Shown here: positions 34,424 to 43,540 of the stretch, piece by piece
Layout of the letters: each line of letters opens with the position of its first letter
Numbering within the stretch: the stretch's first letter is position 1
Assembly: GCA_900475325.1 (NCBI GenBank)
Contig: LS483371.1
Coordinates: 3,472,001-3,536,000 of the forward strand
Direction of reading: 5' to 3'
Length of the DNA stretch: 64,000 nt
From: Paucimonas lemoignei
GTDB taxonomy: Bacteria > Pseudomonadota > Gammaproteobacteria > Pseudomonadales > Pseudomonadaceae
The notes under the pieces: model-generated
Seen by the model: the letters and a program-made list of their open reading frames with translations, nothing else
Told to the model about the DNA's origin: nothing
Database searches by the model: none
Made by a program: the position numbers and the translations under genes

Positions 34424-35757
34424 TATCCCTGCAGGCCAGGCCCGTTATAAGTGCCTTCAGTTTCTGTCGGGAGATAAAAACGGTACTGGCCTTTGCCGCG
34501 ATGTTTAGCCTCGTACATGGCGGTATCAGCGGCGCGCATGATGTCCTCCACGTTAGCCCCTGCCTCGGGCAAACACGCCACGCCAATGCTGGCGCCTAAT
34601 GGAAATCTGCCGGGATCGGAGGCGACCTGCTGCACCAGCTTTTCTGCGACAGCGGCGACGTCGTCTCGCGATTGCATCCCTTCGATGATGACGGTGAACT
34701 CGTCGCCCCCGATCCTCGCCAACCGGTCGTACGGCCTCAGGCAACCCTGCAATTGATCGCCCACCCAGCGCAGGGCCTCGTCTCCTCGGTCATGGCCGAA
34801 CTTGTCGTTTATCTGCTTGAAGCCATCCAGATCCAGAAACAGCAGCGCGCTCAAACGTCCGGTGCGTTGATTGCGAGCGATCGCCGCTTCCAGCGCCTGG
34901 ATAAACCCACGACGGTTAAGGAGCCCCGTGAGCGCGTCAGTGATCGTCATGATTTCGAGCTTGCGATACAACTCGCGCACTGCCGACATGTCCAGGGCGA
35001 CAATGGTCATGGCTTGCTGGCCGTTAGGCAGTGCCGCGCAGGACAAGGCAACCGGCACCGTCTGCCCCCCACGGCTGCGCAGGCTGGCGTCGTGCAACCG
35101 AAGGCTCTCGCCGCGCTGCAGGTGATCCTTCCATACCGACGTCTGCCAGCTGACCTCATGGGGCGAATCAATCCACTCGATCAACTCCGTCCCATGCAGC
35201 TCGCTCCCCGTGCAACCCAACATGCGGGTGATAGCCGGATTGGCATAGTCAATGCGACCGTTGTCGCCGACCACCAGAATGCCCTCGGCGGTGTTGTCCA
35301 AGATTGACGCGTTGAACGAGCGCTCGCGTTCCAGTTGCTCGCTTGTGCGCAACAGCCCGCGTCGGTAGTGGTCATGCTCCAGAAGCACGCGTGCCTTGTG
35401 CAGCAGCATGATCGGATGAACAGGTTTGGTCATGAAGTCCACGGCACCTGCCGCGTAACCCTGATCCAGCACCTCGTCGGTCTGACGCATGCCGGAGATG
35501 AAAATGACGGGCGTGAAGCACGTGTCTGGATTGGCGCGCATGCGCCTGGCGACTTCAAAGCCATCCATGCCGGGCATCTGGACATCCAGCAGCACCAGGC
35601 CAATTTTGCCAGTGGCCATGCACGCCAGGGCCTCGGCGCCTGAATCTACGCAGCGCACCGGCCTACCGAGTTCTTCCAGCAACTCCTGCATTTCAGCCAG
35701 GTTCTCCTGCTGGTCATCCACCACCAGAATTTCCAATACCTCGTCTTGCACGTGCAA
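34423..35757 (-). CDS. Response-regulator diguanylate cyclase (REC-PAS-GGDEF)
   Basis: The 444-residue protein makes c-di-GMP from two GTP when activated. The receiver domain (about 8-125) has ILVVDDQQEN, phospho-acceptor Asp in LVLLDVQMPGMDG and Lys in DFMTKPVHP. A PAS domain (about 145-270; NTAEGILVVGDNGRIDYANPAITRMLG) follows, then the GGDEF domain (about 270-440; TDALTGLLNRRGF, RLARIGGDEFTVI). The RPYD motif five residues before GGDEF is an intact product-inhibition site. No EAL domain or sensor kinase is adjacent. It may modulate the surface structures encoded to its left, but that is only proximity. Confidence 0.95.
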   Translation of the reverse strand: MHVQDEVLEILVVDDQQENLAEMQELLEELGRPVRCVDSGAEALACMATGKIGLVLLDVQMPGMDGFEVARRMRANPDTCFTPVIFISGMRQTDEVLDQGYAAGAVDFMTKPVHPIMLLHKARVLLEHDHYRRGLLRTSEQLERERSFNASILDNTAEGILVVGDNGRIDYANPAITRMLGCTGSELHGTELIEWIDSPHEVSWQTSVWKDHLQRGESLRLHDASLRSRGGQTVPVALSCAALPNGQQAMTIVALDMSAVRELYRKLEIMTITDALTGLLNRRGFIQALEAAIARNQRTGRLSALLFLDLDGFKQINDKFGHDRGDEALRWVGDQLQGCLRPYDRLARIGGDEFTVIIEGMQSRDDVAAVAEKLVQQVASDPGRFPLGASIGVACLPEAGANVEDIMRAADTAMYEAKHRGKGQYRFYLPTETEGTYNGPGLQG

Positions 35758-36296
35758 CGCTGACCTCCATGCCTATGCCGATCACGGCTCATCAAACCAT
35801 TCGCCAAACGATGTCGCGCGGGGTGCTGCTGCCCACGTGCTGTCATGTCTGCTTGATTGAAGTTCACGTATGGCTGTTAGCCAAATTGCAGCCATAAAAA
35901 AACCCGCCGAAGCGGGTCGTTTTTTTCATCAATACCATTCCAGCATCCTGCCAGTGGCCATCCCAGCCATGGTGATCATCCTTGACCTCCGGGTCGCTTC
36001 CTACTCCCCGGTTGATGGCTCTAGATTGCGCCTGAACCATCCGCCCGTATAGGGCAGTTCGACTCGATTGCGTGTAAGCCTTTGGCTATACGAGTGTGGT
36101 AACGCCCGAAGTAATGGAAGGCCTACAACGGCCGTGCGTGTGCTCATCCCAAAAAGGTAGGCGTCAACGCGGAAAGCAAAAGTCTGGCGTCAAATAAAAG
36201 TAGCCATTCGCCATCATTTTTGTAAAACTCCGCGCACTTTCAACCCTGCGAGCCCGCTGCCAAGCGCCTCGCAGGCGTGAGCGGTCATGAACAAGG
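35758..36296. other. Intergenic region upstream of the CHASE2 operon
   Basis: No gene is visible in these 539 bases. The left third carries a terminator at 35902-35926. The right part precedes the CHASE2 operon and must hold its promoter, but no strong -35/-10 pair or repeat stands out. Confidence 0.5.
35902..35926. terminator. Bidirectional intrinsic terminator
   Basis: ACCCGC-CGAA-GCGGGT is a six-base-pair stem with a tetraloop, flanked by A-run on the left (35896-35901) and T-run on the right. It can end transcripts from either side, between two outward promoters. Confidence 0.85.
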
Positions 36297-37883
36297 ATGA
36301 AGAAGCGGGCCATGCAAGGACACCCAGAAAGCCCGTCGACCCCGTCGGCAGGCAAGACGACGGCTATCGAAAAACGCGTGCCCACCGTTGCTCAACTGCG
36401 CGCGCAGATCCTCAATCCTTCCTTGATCTGGAAGGCCTTCATCGCCCGCTGCCGACGCGACATAAAACGCCCTTGCCACTTTTTCAGGGCGCTGCGCCAA
36501 ACGCCCTACCCGCACATCGGCGCGCAGTTTCTCCAGCGGCGGACCTACGAAATTGCCCTGTTCATCTGGATCGCCTGGATGGGCAGCCTGCTGGTGCTGG
36601 AACACATCGACCCGTTCGGCATCAGCCATGCCTCCGAAGCCCACTCTGACGACCTGTTCCAGAAAGTGGCCTCCTCGTTCTACCCCAGCGGCGCGCAAGA
36701 CAAGATCGCAGTGGTGCTGATTGACGAACAGACACTGCGCAGCCGCGGTGAGTCCTGGCCGCCGAGGTACGCCTATTACCAGGACGTACTGCGCAGGGTC
36801 GTCAAACAGAAACCGGCGGCTGTCTTCATGGACCTGCTGCTGGAGGACAAACGCAGCTACGACGATTCGCTGCAGTCCAGCCGAGAGGCCATGGGCCAAC
36901 TGCTGAGCGCGCACCCTGTGCCGTTCTACCTCGCGACTCTGGACGCACACAGCGAAAACGTTTTTGCAGGTGTACCGGGCGTGCGCAGCGCGCTGGCCGG
37001 TTGGAGCGGTCATGGGCGCGACTACCCCTTGCTGGTCGGGCCGGGTCACTACTTCGTCGATGGTCAGCGTGTCGACCACGAGCCCGAACAGGAGCCCGAG
37101 GACTGCACCGCTAACGCGCAGCCCACTGCGGCGCTGCTGCTCTACAAGGACCTGTGCGCAAGCAATGCGGCAGCAGGCTGTCCAGCCTTCGACGAAAAGG
37201 CGTTTTGCAAAGCCATGGCCGTGCAGTGGGGCCGCAGCGTCGCACCGGTGGTCAGCACCCGCGAGCTCATTTCCGCCAGCCAATGCTCTCCGGACGACCC
37301 TTCGATCAGCGCCCGGATAGGCAACGCCTTCACAAGCCTGGTCGCCGCCTTCAACTCAGGTCGTGACGAACACGCTGTTGATCGGGTGCGCCAGCCCTGC
37401 CCTTACGCCATCACGATCAGGGAAGAGGACCTGACCTCGGAAAAAGCCCGGGGCCTGCTGGAAGGTCGTGCGGTCTTGATTGGCCAGAGCCTGCGCGGCA
37501 TCCACGATATCGTCGAAAGCCCGGTGCATGGGCAGATCCCCGGCGTGTACCTGCATGCCATGGCCCTAGATAACCTGCTGAACTGGCATGACTCCTACTA
37601 CCAGGCGGGCAATGCCTTGTTGGCAAAACTGCTGCTGGGCCTGGTCGTGTCCTTGATTGCCGCTGCGCTGTTGCGGGCAGATCCGCCCTGCATGAGTTTC
37701 TTCCTGCGCTCGATCGCCATCTTCCTGGTACTGGGCGTCAGCTTTATCTACTACTACTGCCTGCACCACCCGACGCTCGACTGGCTGGGCCTGCTGGTGG
37801 TCTACGAACTCGTAAAACGAATCGTCGAATCAGCCGAACAACCTGAATCCGCCCCCTCGCACACGGAGATTTCCACCTCATGA
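36297..37883 (+). CDS. CHASE2-domain membrane protein without output domain
   Basis: The 528-residue inner-membrane protein has one membrane segment at about 84-101 and a large periplasmic CHASE2 domain at about 102-440 (IAVVLIDEQTLRSRGESWPPRYAYYQDVLRRVVKQKPAAVFMDLLLED ... GRAVLIGQSLRGIHDIVESPVHGQIPGVYLHAMALDNLL). Two or three membrane segments follow near the C-terminus. CHASE2 is normally a sensory input fused to adenylate cyclase, kinase or GGDEF domains; here the chain ends after the last helix with no enzyme. The next gene overlaps its stop by four bases. An alternative start is ATG 36312. Confidence 0.9.
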   Translation: MKKRAMQGHPESPSTPSAGKTTAIEKRVPTVAQLRAQILNPSLIWKAFIARCRRDIKRPCHFFRALRQTPYPHIGAQFLQRRTYEIALFIWIAWMGSLLVLEHIDPFGISHASEAHSDDLFQKVASSFYPSGAQDKIAVVLIDEQTLRSRGESWPPRYAYYQDVLRRVVKQKPAAVFMDLLLEDKRSYDDSLQSSREAMGQLLSAHPVPFYLATLDAHSENVFAGVPGVRSALAGWSGHGRDYPLLVGPGHYFVDGQRVDHEPEQEPEDCTANAQPTAALLLYKDLCASNAAAGCPAFDEKAFCKAMAVQWGRSVAPVVSTRELISASQCSPDDPSISARIGNAFTSLVAAFNSGRDEHAVDRVRQPCPYAITIREEDLTSEKARGLLEGRAVLIGQSLRGIHDIVESPVHGQIPGVYLHAMALDNLLNWHDSYYQAGNALLAKLLLGLVVSLIAAALLRADPPCMSFFLRSIAIFLVLGVSFIYYYCLHHPTLDWLGLLVVYELVKRIVESAEQPESAPSHTEISTS

Positions 37884-38248
37884 AAGGACTCAAACCACTC
37901 AAGGCCCTGACGCTGTGCAGCCTGGTGCTGGGTGCAAACCTCGCACACGCAGCCGACCGAAACGTGACGTCAGTGGCAGAGGACCCTGTCAGCACTTACG
38001 ACCTCAAGGCCGATTATTTCGTGCAAGGCCCGGCGCTGGCCAAAAGTGCCTTCACCCTGCCTGCCCCCGTGCTGGAAGAAAACCCCAGGGGTTACGTCAA
38101 GGTGCAGGTGCAAGGGCGTGACGTATGGCTGGACGTGATGGATGTGGCGGTGTACCCGCCCAAGACATCGGGCATCACCAACTGCATCGCCACGGGTACC
38201 GGCCAGAAAGCTAACGTCGGCCGGGGCATCGGCGAGGGTTGCAAGTGA
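37880..38248 (+). CDS. Small periplasmic SH3-like protein
   Basis: The 122-residue product has a signal peptide (MKGLKPLKALTLCSLVLGANLAHA). The C-terminal half (ENPRGYVKVQVQGRDVWLDVMDVAVYPP) reads like a small SH3-type domain. It ends with two cysteines. Its ATG overlaps the CHASE2 stop (ATGA) and its stop overlaps the GTG of the peptidase gene (GTGA), so the three are translated as a coupled unit. It may bridge the CHASE2 sensor and the peptidase in the periplasm. Confidence 0.82.
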   Translation: MKGLKPLKALTLCSLVLGANLAHAADRNVTSVAEDPVSTYDLKADYFVQGPALAKSAFTLPAPVLEENPRGYVKVQVQGRDVWLDVMDVAVYPPKTSGITNCIATGTGQKANVGRGIGEGCK

Positions 38249-39717
38249 GAACGGCGCAGGCGATCACCTGCCTGTTGCTGCTGACACTGTGCGGTTGCGC
38301 CCAGATGTCCAAGGTCCAGTTGCCCATGGGCGGCCCCAAGGTCGACCCAAACCTGACGCTCTACAACAACTACTTCAAGGGACCGCCAGCGGGCAAAAGC
38401 CTGATCGCCCCCACCACCCCGTTCAGCAGCACGCTACAGCGCCAGGCCATCGGGGTCGTCCCTGACCCGGTGCTGGACAGCTACCTGAACAGCGTCCTGG
38501 CGCGCCTGCAAAAAGGTCTTCCCGGCGAGCCGGTCCCGGCGCGGGTGTACATCAGCCCTGATACGGCCTTTACCGCCACCAGCTATGAAGACGGCGGCAT
38601 CTACATCCCCTACAAGGTGCTGGCTACGCTGCAAAGCGAGGATGAACTGGCCGCGCTGATCGGCCACGAGTATTCCCACGTCGTGCTCAACCACTACAGC
38701 ACCAACTGGGTCAATACTGCGGCCAACTTCACCTACTCCGCCGCAAACATCGCCATCAGCAAGAAGATCGGCAAAGCCACTGACACCAACGTGCTGGGCA
38801 TGGCCGTGGCCAACGAGGCCACCCTGGGTGTATCGCAGGTGGGCATCATGCCTGCGCTCACCCGTGGCCAGGAAAACGACGCCGACCGTCTGGGCGTCGA
38901 CCTGCTGATCAAGGCAGGCTATTCGTTCACCGGCAACCTGGACCTGCTCTCACGCATGCAGGATTGGGATGCGCGCAACGAAGCCATTGCCAAGGAACGC
39001 AAGACCAATTACATCAACCTGTTCTCGGCATCGGACAAAAGCTTCCTGGCCAAAGCCATCGACGGCAAGATCGACAGCTTCGAGCAGCAGATTGGTGACC
39101 TCATCCGCACCACCTCCCTGCACCACGAACAAGGCGAAGACCGCGCCACGCTGCTGCGCGCGTATTTGAAGCAGCATTACCGCAGCGTGGATCGCCCGCC
39201 GGTGAACACCGCCGCCTACGACAAGGTCGTGGGCACTGCCCATGCCGCGAGCCTGTTCAACGGGGTCAACGATGCCTACCTGTCGTCCGAAGCCCTGCTG
39301 GCCCACAAGCCGCGTGATGCGCTGAGCTATGCCCAGAAAGCCTCCAGCTCGGCCGCGAGCCAGGCACCTTACGTCAAGCATGTGCTCATCAACGCACTGG
39401 CGGCCAATGGCAAGGGAGCCGAAGCCCACGCACTGCTGGAGCGCGGTATCAGCCAGCGCGACACGTTGTTTGTAGACAACAGGCTGATGCTCGACGTGCT
39501 CAAGCGCAACTCGCCGGAAAAGGCCCTGGTATTGGCCCAGGACAGCTACGACCAGTTCGGCGCATTCCCCGAGCTTTACCCCGACCTCATCAGCCTGAAC
39601 AAGAAAATGAAGAACCCGATTGCGGTGATGAAGTTCTACGGCCTGTGCGCAGGCACGTCGATGAGTGCCTCGAACAACGCCTTGCTGGCCAGCTGCAACA
39701 AGGCCAACAAGGAATGA
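38245..39717 (+). CDS. M48-family zinc metallopeptidase, lipoprotein
   Basis: The 490-residue product has a lipoprotein signal (AITCLLLLTLCGCAQM, lipobox Cys18) and an M48 peptidase domain with the zinc motif ALIGHEYSHVVLNH at about 139-152 and the second ligand region RGQENDADRLGVDLLIKAGYS. The C-terminal part is helical (TPR-like: HKPRDALSYAQKASSSAASQAPYVKHVLINALAANGKGAEAHALLERG). It resembles BepA/LoiP-type periplasmic proteases for outer-membrane quality control. The GTG start at 38245 has GAGGG eight bases upstream. It is the last gene of the CHASE2 operon. Confidence 0.92.
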   Translation: MRTAQAITCLLLLTLCGCAQMSKVQLPMGGPKVDPNLTLYNNYFKGPPAGKSLIAPTTPFSSTLQRQAIGVVPDPVLDSYLNSVLARLQKGLPGEPVPARVYISPDTAFTATSYEDGGIYIPYKVLATLQSEDELAALIGHEYSHVVLNHYSTNWVNTAANFTYSAANIAISKKIGKATDTNVLGMAVANEATLGVSQVGIMPALTRGQENDADRLGVDLLIKAGYSFTGNLDLLSRMQDWDARNEAIAKERKTNYINLFSASDKSFLAKAIDGKIDSFEQQIGDLIRTTSLHHEQGEDRATLLRAYLKQHYRSVDRPPVNTAAYDKVVGTAHAASLFNGVNDAYLSSEALLAHKPRDALSYAQKASSSAASQAPYVKHVLINALAANGKGAEAHALLERGISQRDTLFVDNRLMLDVLKRNSPEKALVLAQDSYDQFGAFPELYPDLISLNKKMKNPIAVMKFYGLCAGTSMSASNNALLASCNKANKE

Positions 39718-39911
39718 GGTGCAAGGCATAAACAACCAGCGAGCAAACCCCTCTCGCATGGCGTTGATCCGGGCGTCTTCACTTGCAAGACCGTCCAGCC
39801 AACGCTAAGGTCAGCCTCATGACCACACCACGCATCGCATCGACCACCACCTTCACGACCGCCGCAGGCGGGTCGTGGGAGGTGGCGTGAGTTAAACCAG
39901 CACACCATCCC

Positions 39912-39947
39912 AAAAGACCCGCCAGCCATGGACCGGGTCTTTTTTTT
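39912..39947 (+). terminator. Intrinsic terminator after the CHASE2/M48 operon
   Basis: AAAAGACCCG and CGGGTCTTTT pair over ten bases with a 12-base loop, followed by a T-run. It lies 195 bases after the peptidase stop and directly before the cysteine hydrolase gene, separating the two. Confidence 0.88.
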
Positions 39948-39985
39948 GCCCCGGTTTTCGCTGGCACCCACGTAAGGAAACGCAC

Positions 39986-40504
39986 ATGTATGCACTTTTG
40001 ATTCTCGATATGCAGGTCGGACTTGTTCATGGCCCGGACCGTCCCTGGGCGGCTGAGGCGCTTATAGAGACATTGAACGAGCTCATGCGGCGCGCACGGG
40101 AAACGGGCGCCCCCATCTTTCTCGCCCGCCATGTAGGTCCACCAGGCTCTGCGATCGAGCCGGGCAGCCCCCTCACAGAGCTTGTCCCGGAGTTACAGCT
40201 AACGGGTGACGAAGTGGTGTTCGAGAAAAAACGCCCCAACGCCTTTGCTCAAACTGACCTGCCGAGTCAGTTACGCGAGCTCGGCTGTGAAGGCGTCGTG
40301 GTGACCGGCATGAAAACTCAATACTGCGTCGACAGTACTTGCCGCGCGGCCCGCGATTGCGGCTTCGATGCGGTGCTCATCGCCGACGGACATACTTGCT
40401 CTGATACGCCACAACTGACAGCAGAGGCCATCGTGGCTCACCATAACGCGACACTGGCCGGCCCATTCTGCCGAGTGGTCCTGGCTGAGGAATGGCGTTT
40501 TTAG
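39986..40504 (+). CDS. Isochorismatase-like cysteine hydrolase
   Basis: The 172-residue cytoplasmic enzyme has the complete catalytic trio of the family: Asp8 in LLILDMQVGL, Lys81 or 82 in VVFEKKRPNAF, and Cys114 in VVVTGMKTQYCVDSTCRAARDCGF. Members hydrolyse amides such as nicotinamide, biuret or N-carbamoyl compounds, or isochorismate; the substrate here is unknown. AAGGAAACGCAC precedes the ATG. It is monocistronic, between a terminator and the MscS gene. Unlike the homologue at 20885-21451 it keeps its nucleophile. Confidence 0.92.
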   Translation: MYALLILDMQVGLVHGPDRPWAAEALIETLNELMRRARETGAPIFLARHVGPPGSAIEPGSPLTELVPELQLTGDEVVFEKKRPNAFAQTDLPSQLRELGCEGVVVTGMKTQYCVDSTCRAARDCGFDAVLIADGHTCSDTPQLTAEAIVAHHNATLAGPFCRVVLAEEWRF

Positions 40505-40737
40505 GGAGCGCGCCTGTTCGAACTCGCCAGGGGCAAATGAGTGATGCCAACAAAGGCGCCATTTTTGTTGCAGCGCATTAGAATACGGGCCCTTCTTTCA
40601 TGTTCATGAGAGGGGCTTGGGCAAAAGATAGCTTCTTGATGCCCTTAACGGGTATTGCCACAACAGCTGATACTCAACAAACAGACGCCTTTGACACACA
40701 GCCCTCATCAGCCACCTGGCGCCCAGAAGGAAAGAGC

Positions 40738-43143
40738 ATGCAGCACGCTACGCTGAACCGTATTCACGCAGGATTGATCGCCCTATTGCTGCTGTGCCTC
40801 ACGTTGCCAGCCCTCGCTCAGCCGACGACGCCCCCAGCCCAGGCCAACAGCTCAGGCAATCAATCGCCGGTTGTTGAGCAAGCGAGCCTGGAGGACCTGA
40901 ACGAGCAGCTCGACCAGATCCGACAAAAAGTCACCGTCAGCGCCAACGATGACTTGCTTTCAAGCCTGCGCCAGGCGGCGTTGCAGGTGCAGAAACAGGC
41001 CGACGCACTGATTGCCCGGCAAGCGGTCGACATCGAACACCTGGACGACCAGCTCAATATTCTGGGGCCTGTACAACCGGACGAGCCTCAGAGCCTGAGC
41101 GTCCAGCGCAAGGCACTGACCGCTCAAAAGAACGCCCTTGTCAGTGATGAGCGCCAGACCAATACCCTGAGCCAGTCAGCCCGGGACCTGGCCACCCAGA
41201 TATTCAGCCTGCGTCGCAGCCTGTTTGATTCACAGATCAGCACCCGGACCGCCAGCCCGCTCAGTTCGGCCTTCTGGTCCACCCTGATTCGGCCGACGGA
41301 CGATGATCTGGGACGTATGAGCAGGCTCCTGGCGGATGTGCGCAGCGTATTCGACGCAGCCCTTGCCCCAGGTAACCGCACCCTGTTCATCAGCGTCGTG
41401 TTCGGCGCGCTGCTGATATGGGTTGCGGTGCGCCGCTTGCTCGAACGCCTGCTGATCAAGCTGATGGTGCGCTGGCTGCCGGAAGGTCGCCTGCGTCGAA
41501 GCGCCCTGGCATTGGCGGTCGGGCTGTCGACGATCCTGACCATCACCATCGCCACCTCCCTGCTGCGCTGGGGCATAGTACGCAACGCGGTGCTCAGTAA
41601 CGACGTGATGAATTTGCTTGATCAGTTGCAGACGCTGATCACCTTCTGCGCCTTCATTGTCGGCCTGGGCCGCGCATTGCTGATGCTGCCGAACCCGTCG
41701 TGGCGCCTGCCGCAGATCCCCGACCAGATCGCCACGGCCATGGGCCGCTTCCCTACCGTGCTGGCCCTGGCACTGATGATCATCGGCACCCAGGAGCGAA
41801 TCAACAGCGTGATCGCGAGCAGCCTGGCGCTGACGGTCGCGGTCAACGGCCTGACGGCACTGGCCGTTTCGCTGGTGTTTTTCTTCGCCCTGATTCGCTA
41901 CCGCCGAACCCGCCGACGGTTCGACCTGGAGCGTCTGGCAGGATTTGCCGGGCTGATTCCGTTTGTCGTAGCGGTCTGGGTCGGCTTGAGTTTGCTGGCA
42001 TTGCTGAGCGGCTATCTGACGCTCGCTTACTTTCTCGCCGTGAAGCTGCTGTGGGTGAGTGTCGTGGCGTCCACGGCCTACCTGCTGATCGCCTGCTTCG
42101 GTGACGTCTGCGAAAACCTCCTGTCGCCCAAGCAACCAGGCGGCATGGCACTGGGTTCTGCACCGGGCCTTTCCCCCAGGCATCAGGCGCAAGCCAGCAC
42201 CGTCCTGGCGGGTATCGGCCGCACCCTGCTGCTGCTCACCGCCGTATTGCTGGCCTTCCTGCCATCAGGTTCCAGCCCCGGCGAACTGCTCGAAAGCTTC
42301 ACTCAACTGGATGTCACGTCCAAGTCCCTCGGCAACCTGAACATCGTGCCCGGGGATATCCTGCTGGCATTGATCTGCCTGATCGTTGGCCTGCTGGCCG
42401 TGCGGGTTCTCAAGGAATGGTTTGGCGAACGACTGCTGCCCGAGACCAATATGGATGCGGGCATGCAGGCCTCCCTGGTGACCTTGATCGGCTACATCGG
42501 CTTTGTGCTGGTGGTGGCCGTGGTCATGTCCACCCTGCACATCAGCCTCACCAATCTGACCTGGGTGGTCAGCGCCTTGTCGGTGGGGATAGGGTTTGGC
42601 CTGCAAGCCATTGTGCAGAACTTCATCTCCGGCCTGATTCTGCTGACTGAACGGCCGGTCAAGGTGGGCGACTGGGTCAGTCTGGCCGGGGTCGAAGGCG
42701 ATATCCGCCGGATCAACGTGCGAGCCACGGAAATCCAGATGTCCGACCGCTCCACCGTGATCGTGCCCAACTCGCAGTTCATCACCCAGAACGTCCGTAA
42801 CGTCACCATGGGCAATGCGTTGGGAGTTGTGGGAATTACCCTGACCCTGCCACTGGAAACAGATGTCCTGCAGATACGCGAGCTGCTGTTGCAAGCCTTC
42901 ACCGAGCACGAAGCCATCCTGGACGCACCCGCGCCTTCGGTGACCTTCAAAGACCTGACCAACAGCGGCGTGATTATCAGCGCCAGTGGCTACGTGAACA
43001 GCCCGCGTTCGGTTGGCGGTGCGCGAAGCGATCTGCTGTTTACCGTGCTGGGGCGCCTGCGTGAACTCGGCATCGCGCTGTCGACACCGCAAAGCATGGT
43101 GTTGATCAACGACGGCCTGGAAAAACCCCGCGTAGAGGAATAA
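40738..43143 (+). CDS. MscS-family mechanosensitive channel with DUF3772 domain
   Basis: The 801-residue inner-membrane protein has a signal peptide (HAGLIALLLLCLTLPALAQ). A periplasmic DUF3772 domain follows (about 55-200, helical, AQPDEPQSLSVQRKALTAQKNALV region). Then come about ten membrane helices, and the MscS core at about 590-790 (SVGIGFGLQAIVQNFISGLILLTERPVKVGDWVSLAGVEGDIRRINVRATEIQMSDRSTVIVPNSQFITQNVRN). It protects against osmotic downshock by opening under membrane tension; YbiO-like proteins share the architecture. The start at 40738 has AAGGAAAG; longer frames upstream lack a ribosome site. Confidence 0.93.
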   Translation: MQHATLNRIHAGLIALLLLCLTLPALAQPTTPPAQANSSGNQSPVVEQASLEDLNEQLDQIRQKVTVSANDDLLSSLRQAALQVQKQADALIARQAVDIEHLDDQLNILGPVQPDEPQSLSVQRKALTAQKNALVSDERQTNTLSQSARDLATQIFSLRRSLFDSQISTRTASPLSSAFWSTLIRPTDDDLGRMSRLLADVRSVFDAALAPGNRTLFISVVFGALLIWVAVRRLLERLLIKLMVRWLPEGRLRRSALALAVGLSTILTITIATSLLRWGIVRNAVLSNDVMNLLDQLQTLITFCAFIVGLGRALLMLPNPSWRLPQIPDQIATAMGRFPTVLALALMIIGTQERINSVIASSLALTVAVNGLTALAVSLVFFFALIRYRRTRRRFDLERLAGFAGLIPFVVAVWVGLSLLALLSGYLTLAYFLAVKLLWVSVVASTAYLLIACFGDVCENLLSPKQPGGMALGSAPGLSPRHQAQASTVLAGIGRTLLLLTAVLLAFLPSGSSPGELLESFTQLDVTSKSLGNLNIVPGDILLALICLIVGLLAVRVLKEWFGERLLPETNMDAGMQASLVTLIGYIGFVLVVAVVMSTLHISLTNLTWVVSALSVGIGFGLQAIVQNFISGLILLTERPVKVGDWVSLAGVEGDIRRINVRATEIQMSDRSTVIVPNSQFITQNVRNVTMGNALGVVGITLTLPLETDVLQIRELLLQAFTEHEAILDAPAPSVTFKDLTNSGVIISASGYVNSPRSVGGARSDLLFTVLGRLRELGIALSTPQSMVLINDGLEKPRVEE

Positions 43144-43144
43144 A

Positions 43145-43215
43145 GAACGCGGGCCTGGCTCACTGGGGCAGGTACGTCGCCGCGCGCGACTGCTATCTGC
43201 CCCAGTGCCGCGTTC
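43145..43215. repeat. Large two-part inverted repeat between mscS-type gene and the convergent small gene
   Basis: GAACGCGG (43145-43152) pairs with CCGCGTTC (43208-43215), and CACTGGGGCAG (43161-43171) pairs with CTGCCCCAGTG (43197-43207), with eight unpaired bases on the left arm and a 25-base loop. It lies between the two converging stops and can form a strong stem in either transcript, so it probably ends both. Confidence 0.65.
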
Positions 43216-43462
43216 ACTCGTGGTTGATCACCCCGGTCATGGCGGTGAACTGGCTCTGTTTGTTCTGCAGTTTGTCGAGGACTTCGGCGGGCGTTGACTC
43301 ACGGAATACCACCATGTGCCCGACGTCCTTGCCACCTTCTGTCACTCGCTCGATATCGTTGATCATCCAGGTTTTCAGCTCGTCGACGCTGATGCCCAGT
43401 TCTGCCGCCACCTGAAGGTGGAAGCGCTCTGCATCGTACTGGTTGAATTGATCGGTGTTCAT
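43214..43462 (-). CDS. Small conserved-looking hypothetical protein
   Basis: The 82-residue product (MNTDQFNQYDAERFHLQVAAELGISVDELKTWMINDIERVTEGGKDVGHMVVFRESTPAEVLDKLQNKQSQFTAMTGVINHE) is soluble and helical. I do not recognise a family. The start at 43462 is set by GGGAG eight bases upstream; ATG 43468 and TTG 43477 are less well placed. It stands between the converging MscS gene and a GST gene on the same strand, 78 bases downstream of the latter. Confidence 0.7.
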   Translation of the reverse strand: MNTDQFNQYDAERFHLQVAAELGISVDELKTWMINDIERVTEGGKDVGHMVVFRESTPAEVLDKLQNKQSQFTAMTGVINHE

Positions 43463-43540
43463 CGGCATTTCTCCCAAACGTCCTGTTTATCTATCCAGGG
43501 GCCAGGGGCACGAGCGACACCCGGCCCCAGCCCAAACCTG

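Noticed and set aside
36287..36649. Plus-strand frame beginning MNKDEEAGHARTP at the CHASE2 start
   Set aside because: It shares the start region but turns Arg/Pro-rich, whereas the CHASE2 frame has membrane and domain motifs.
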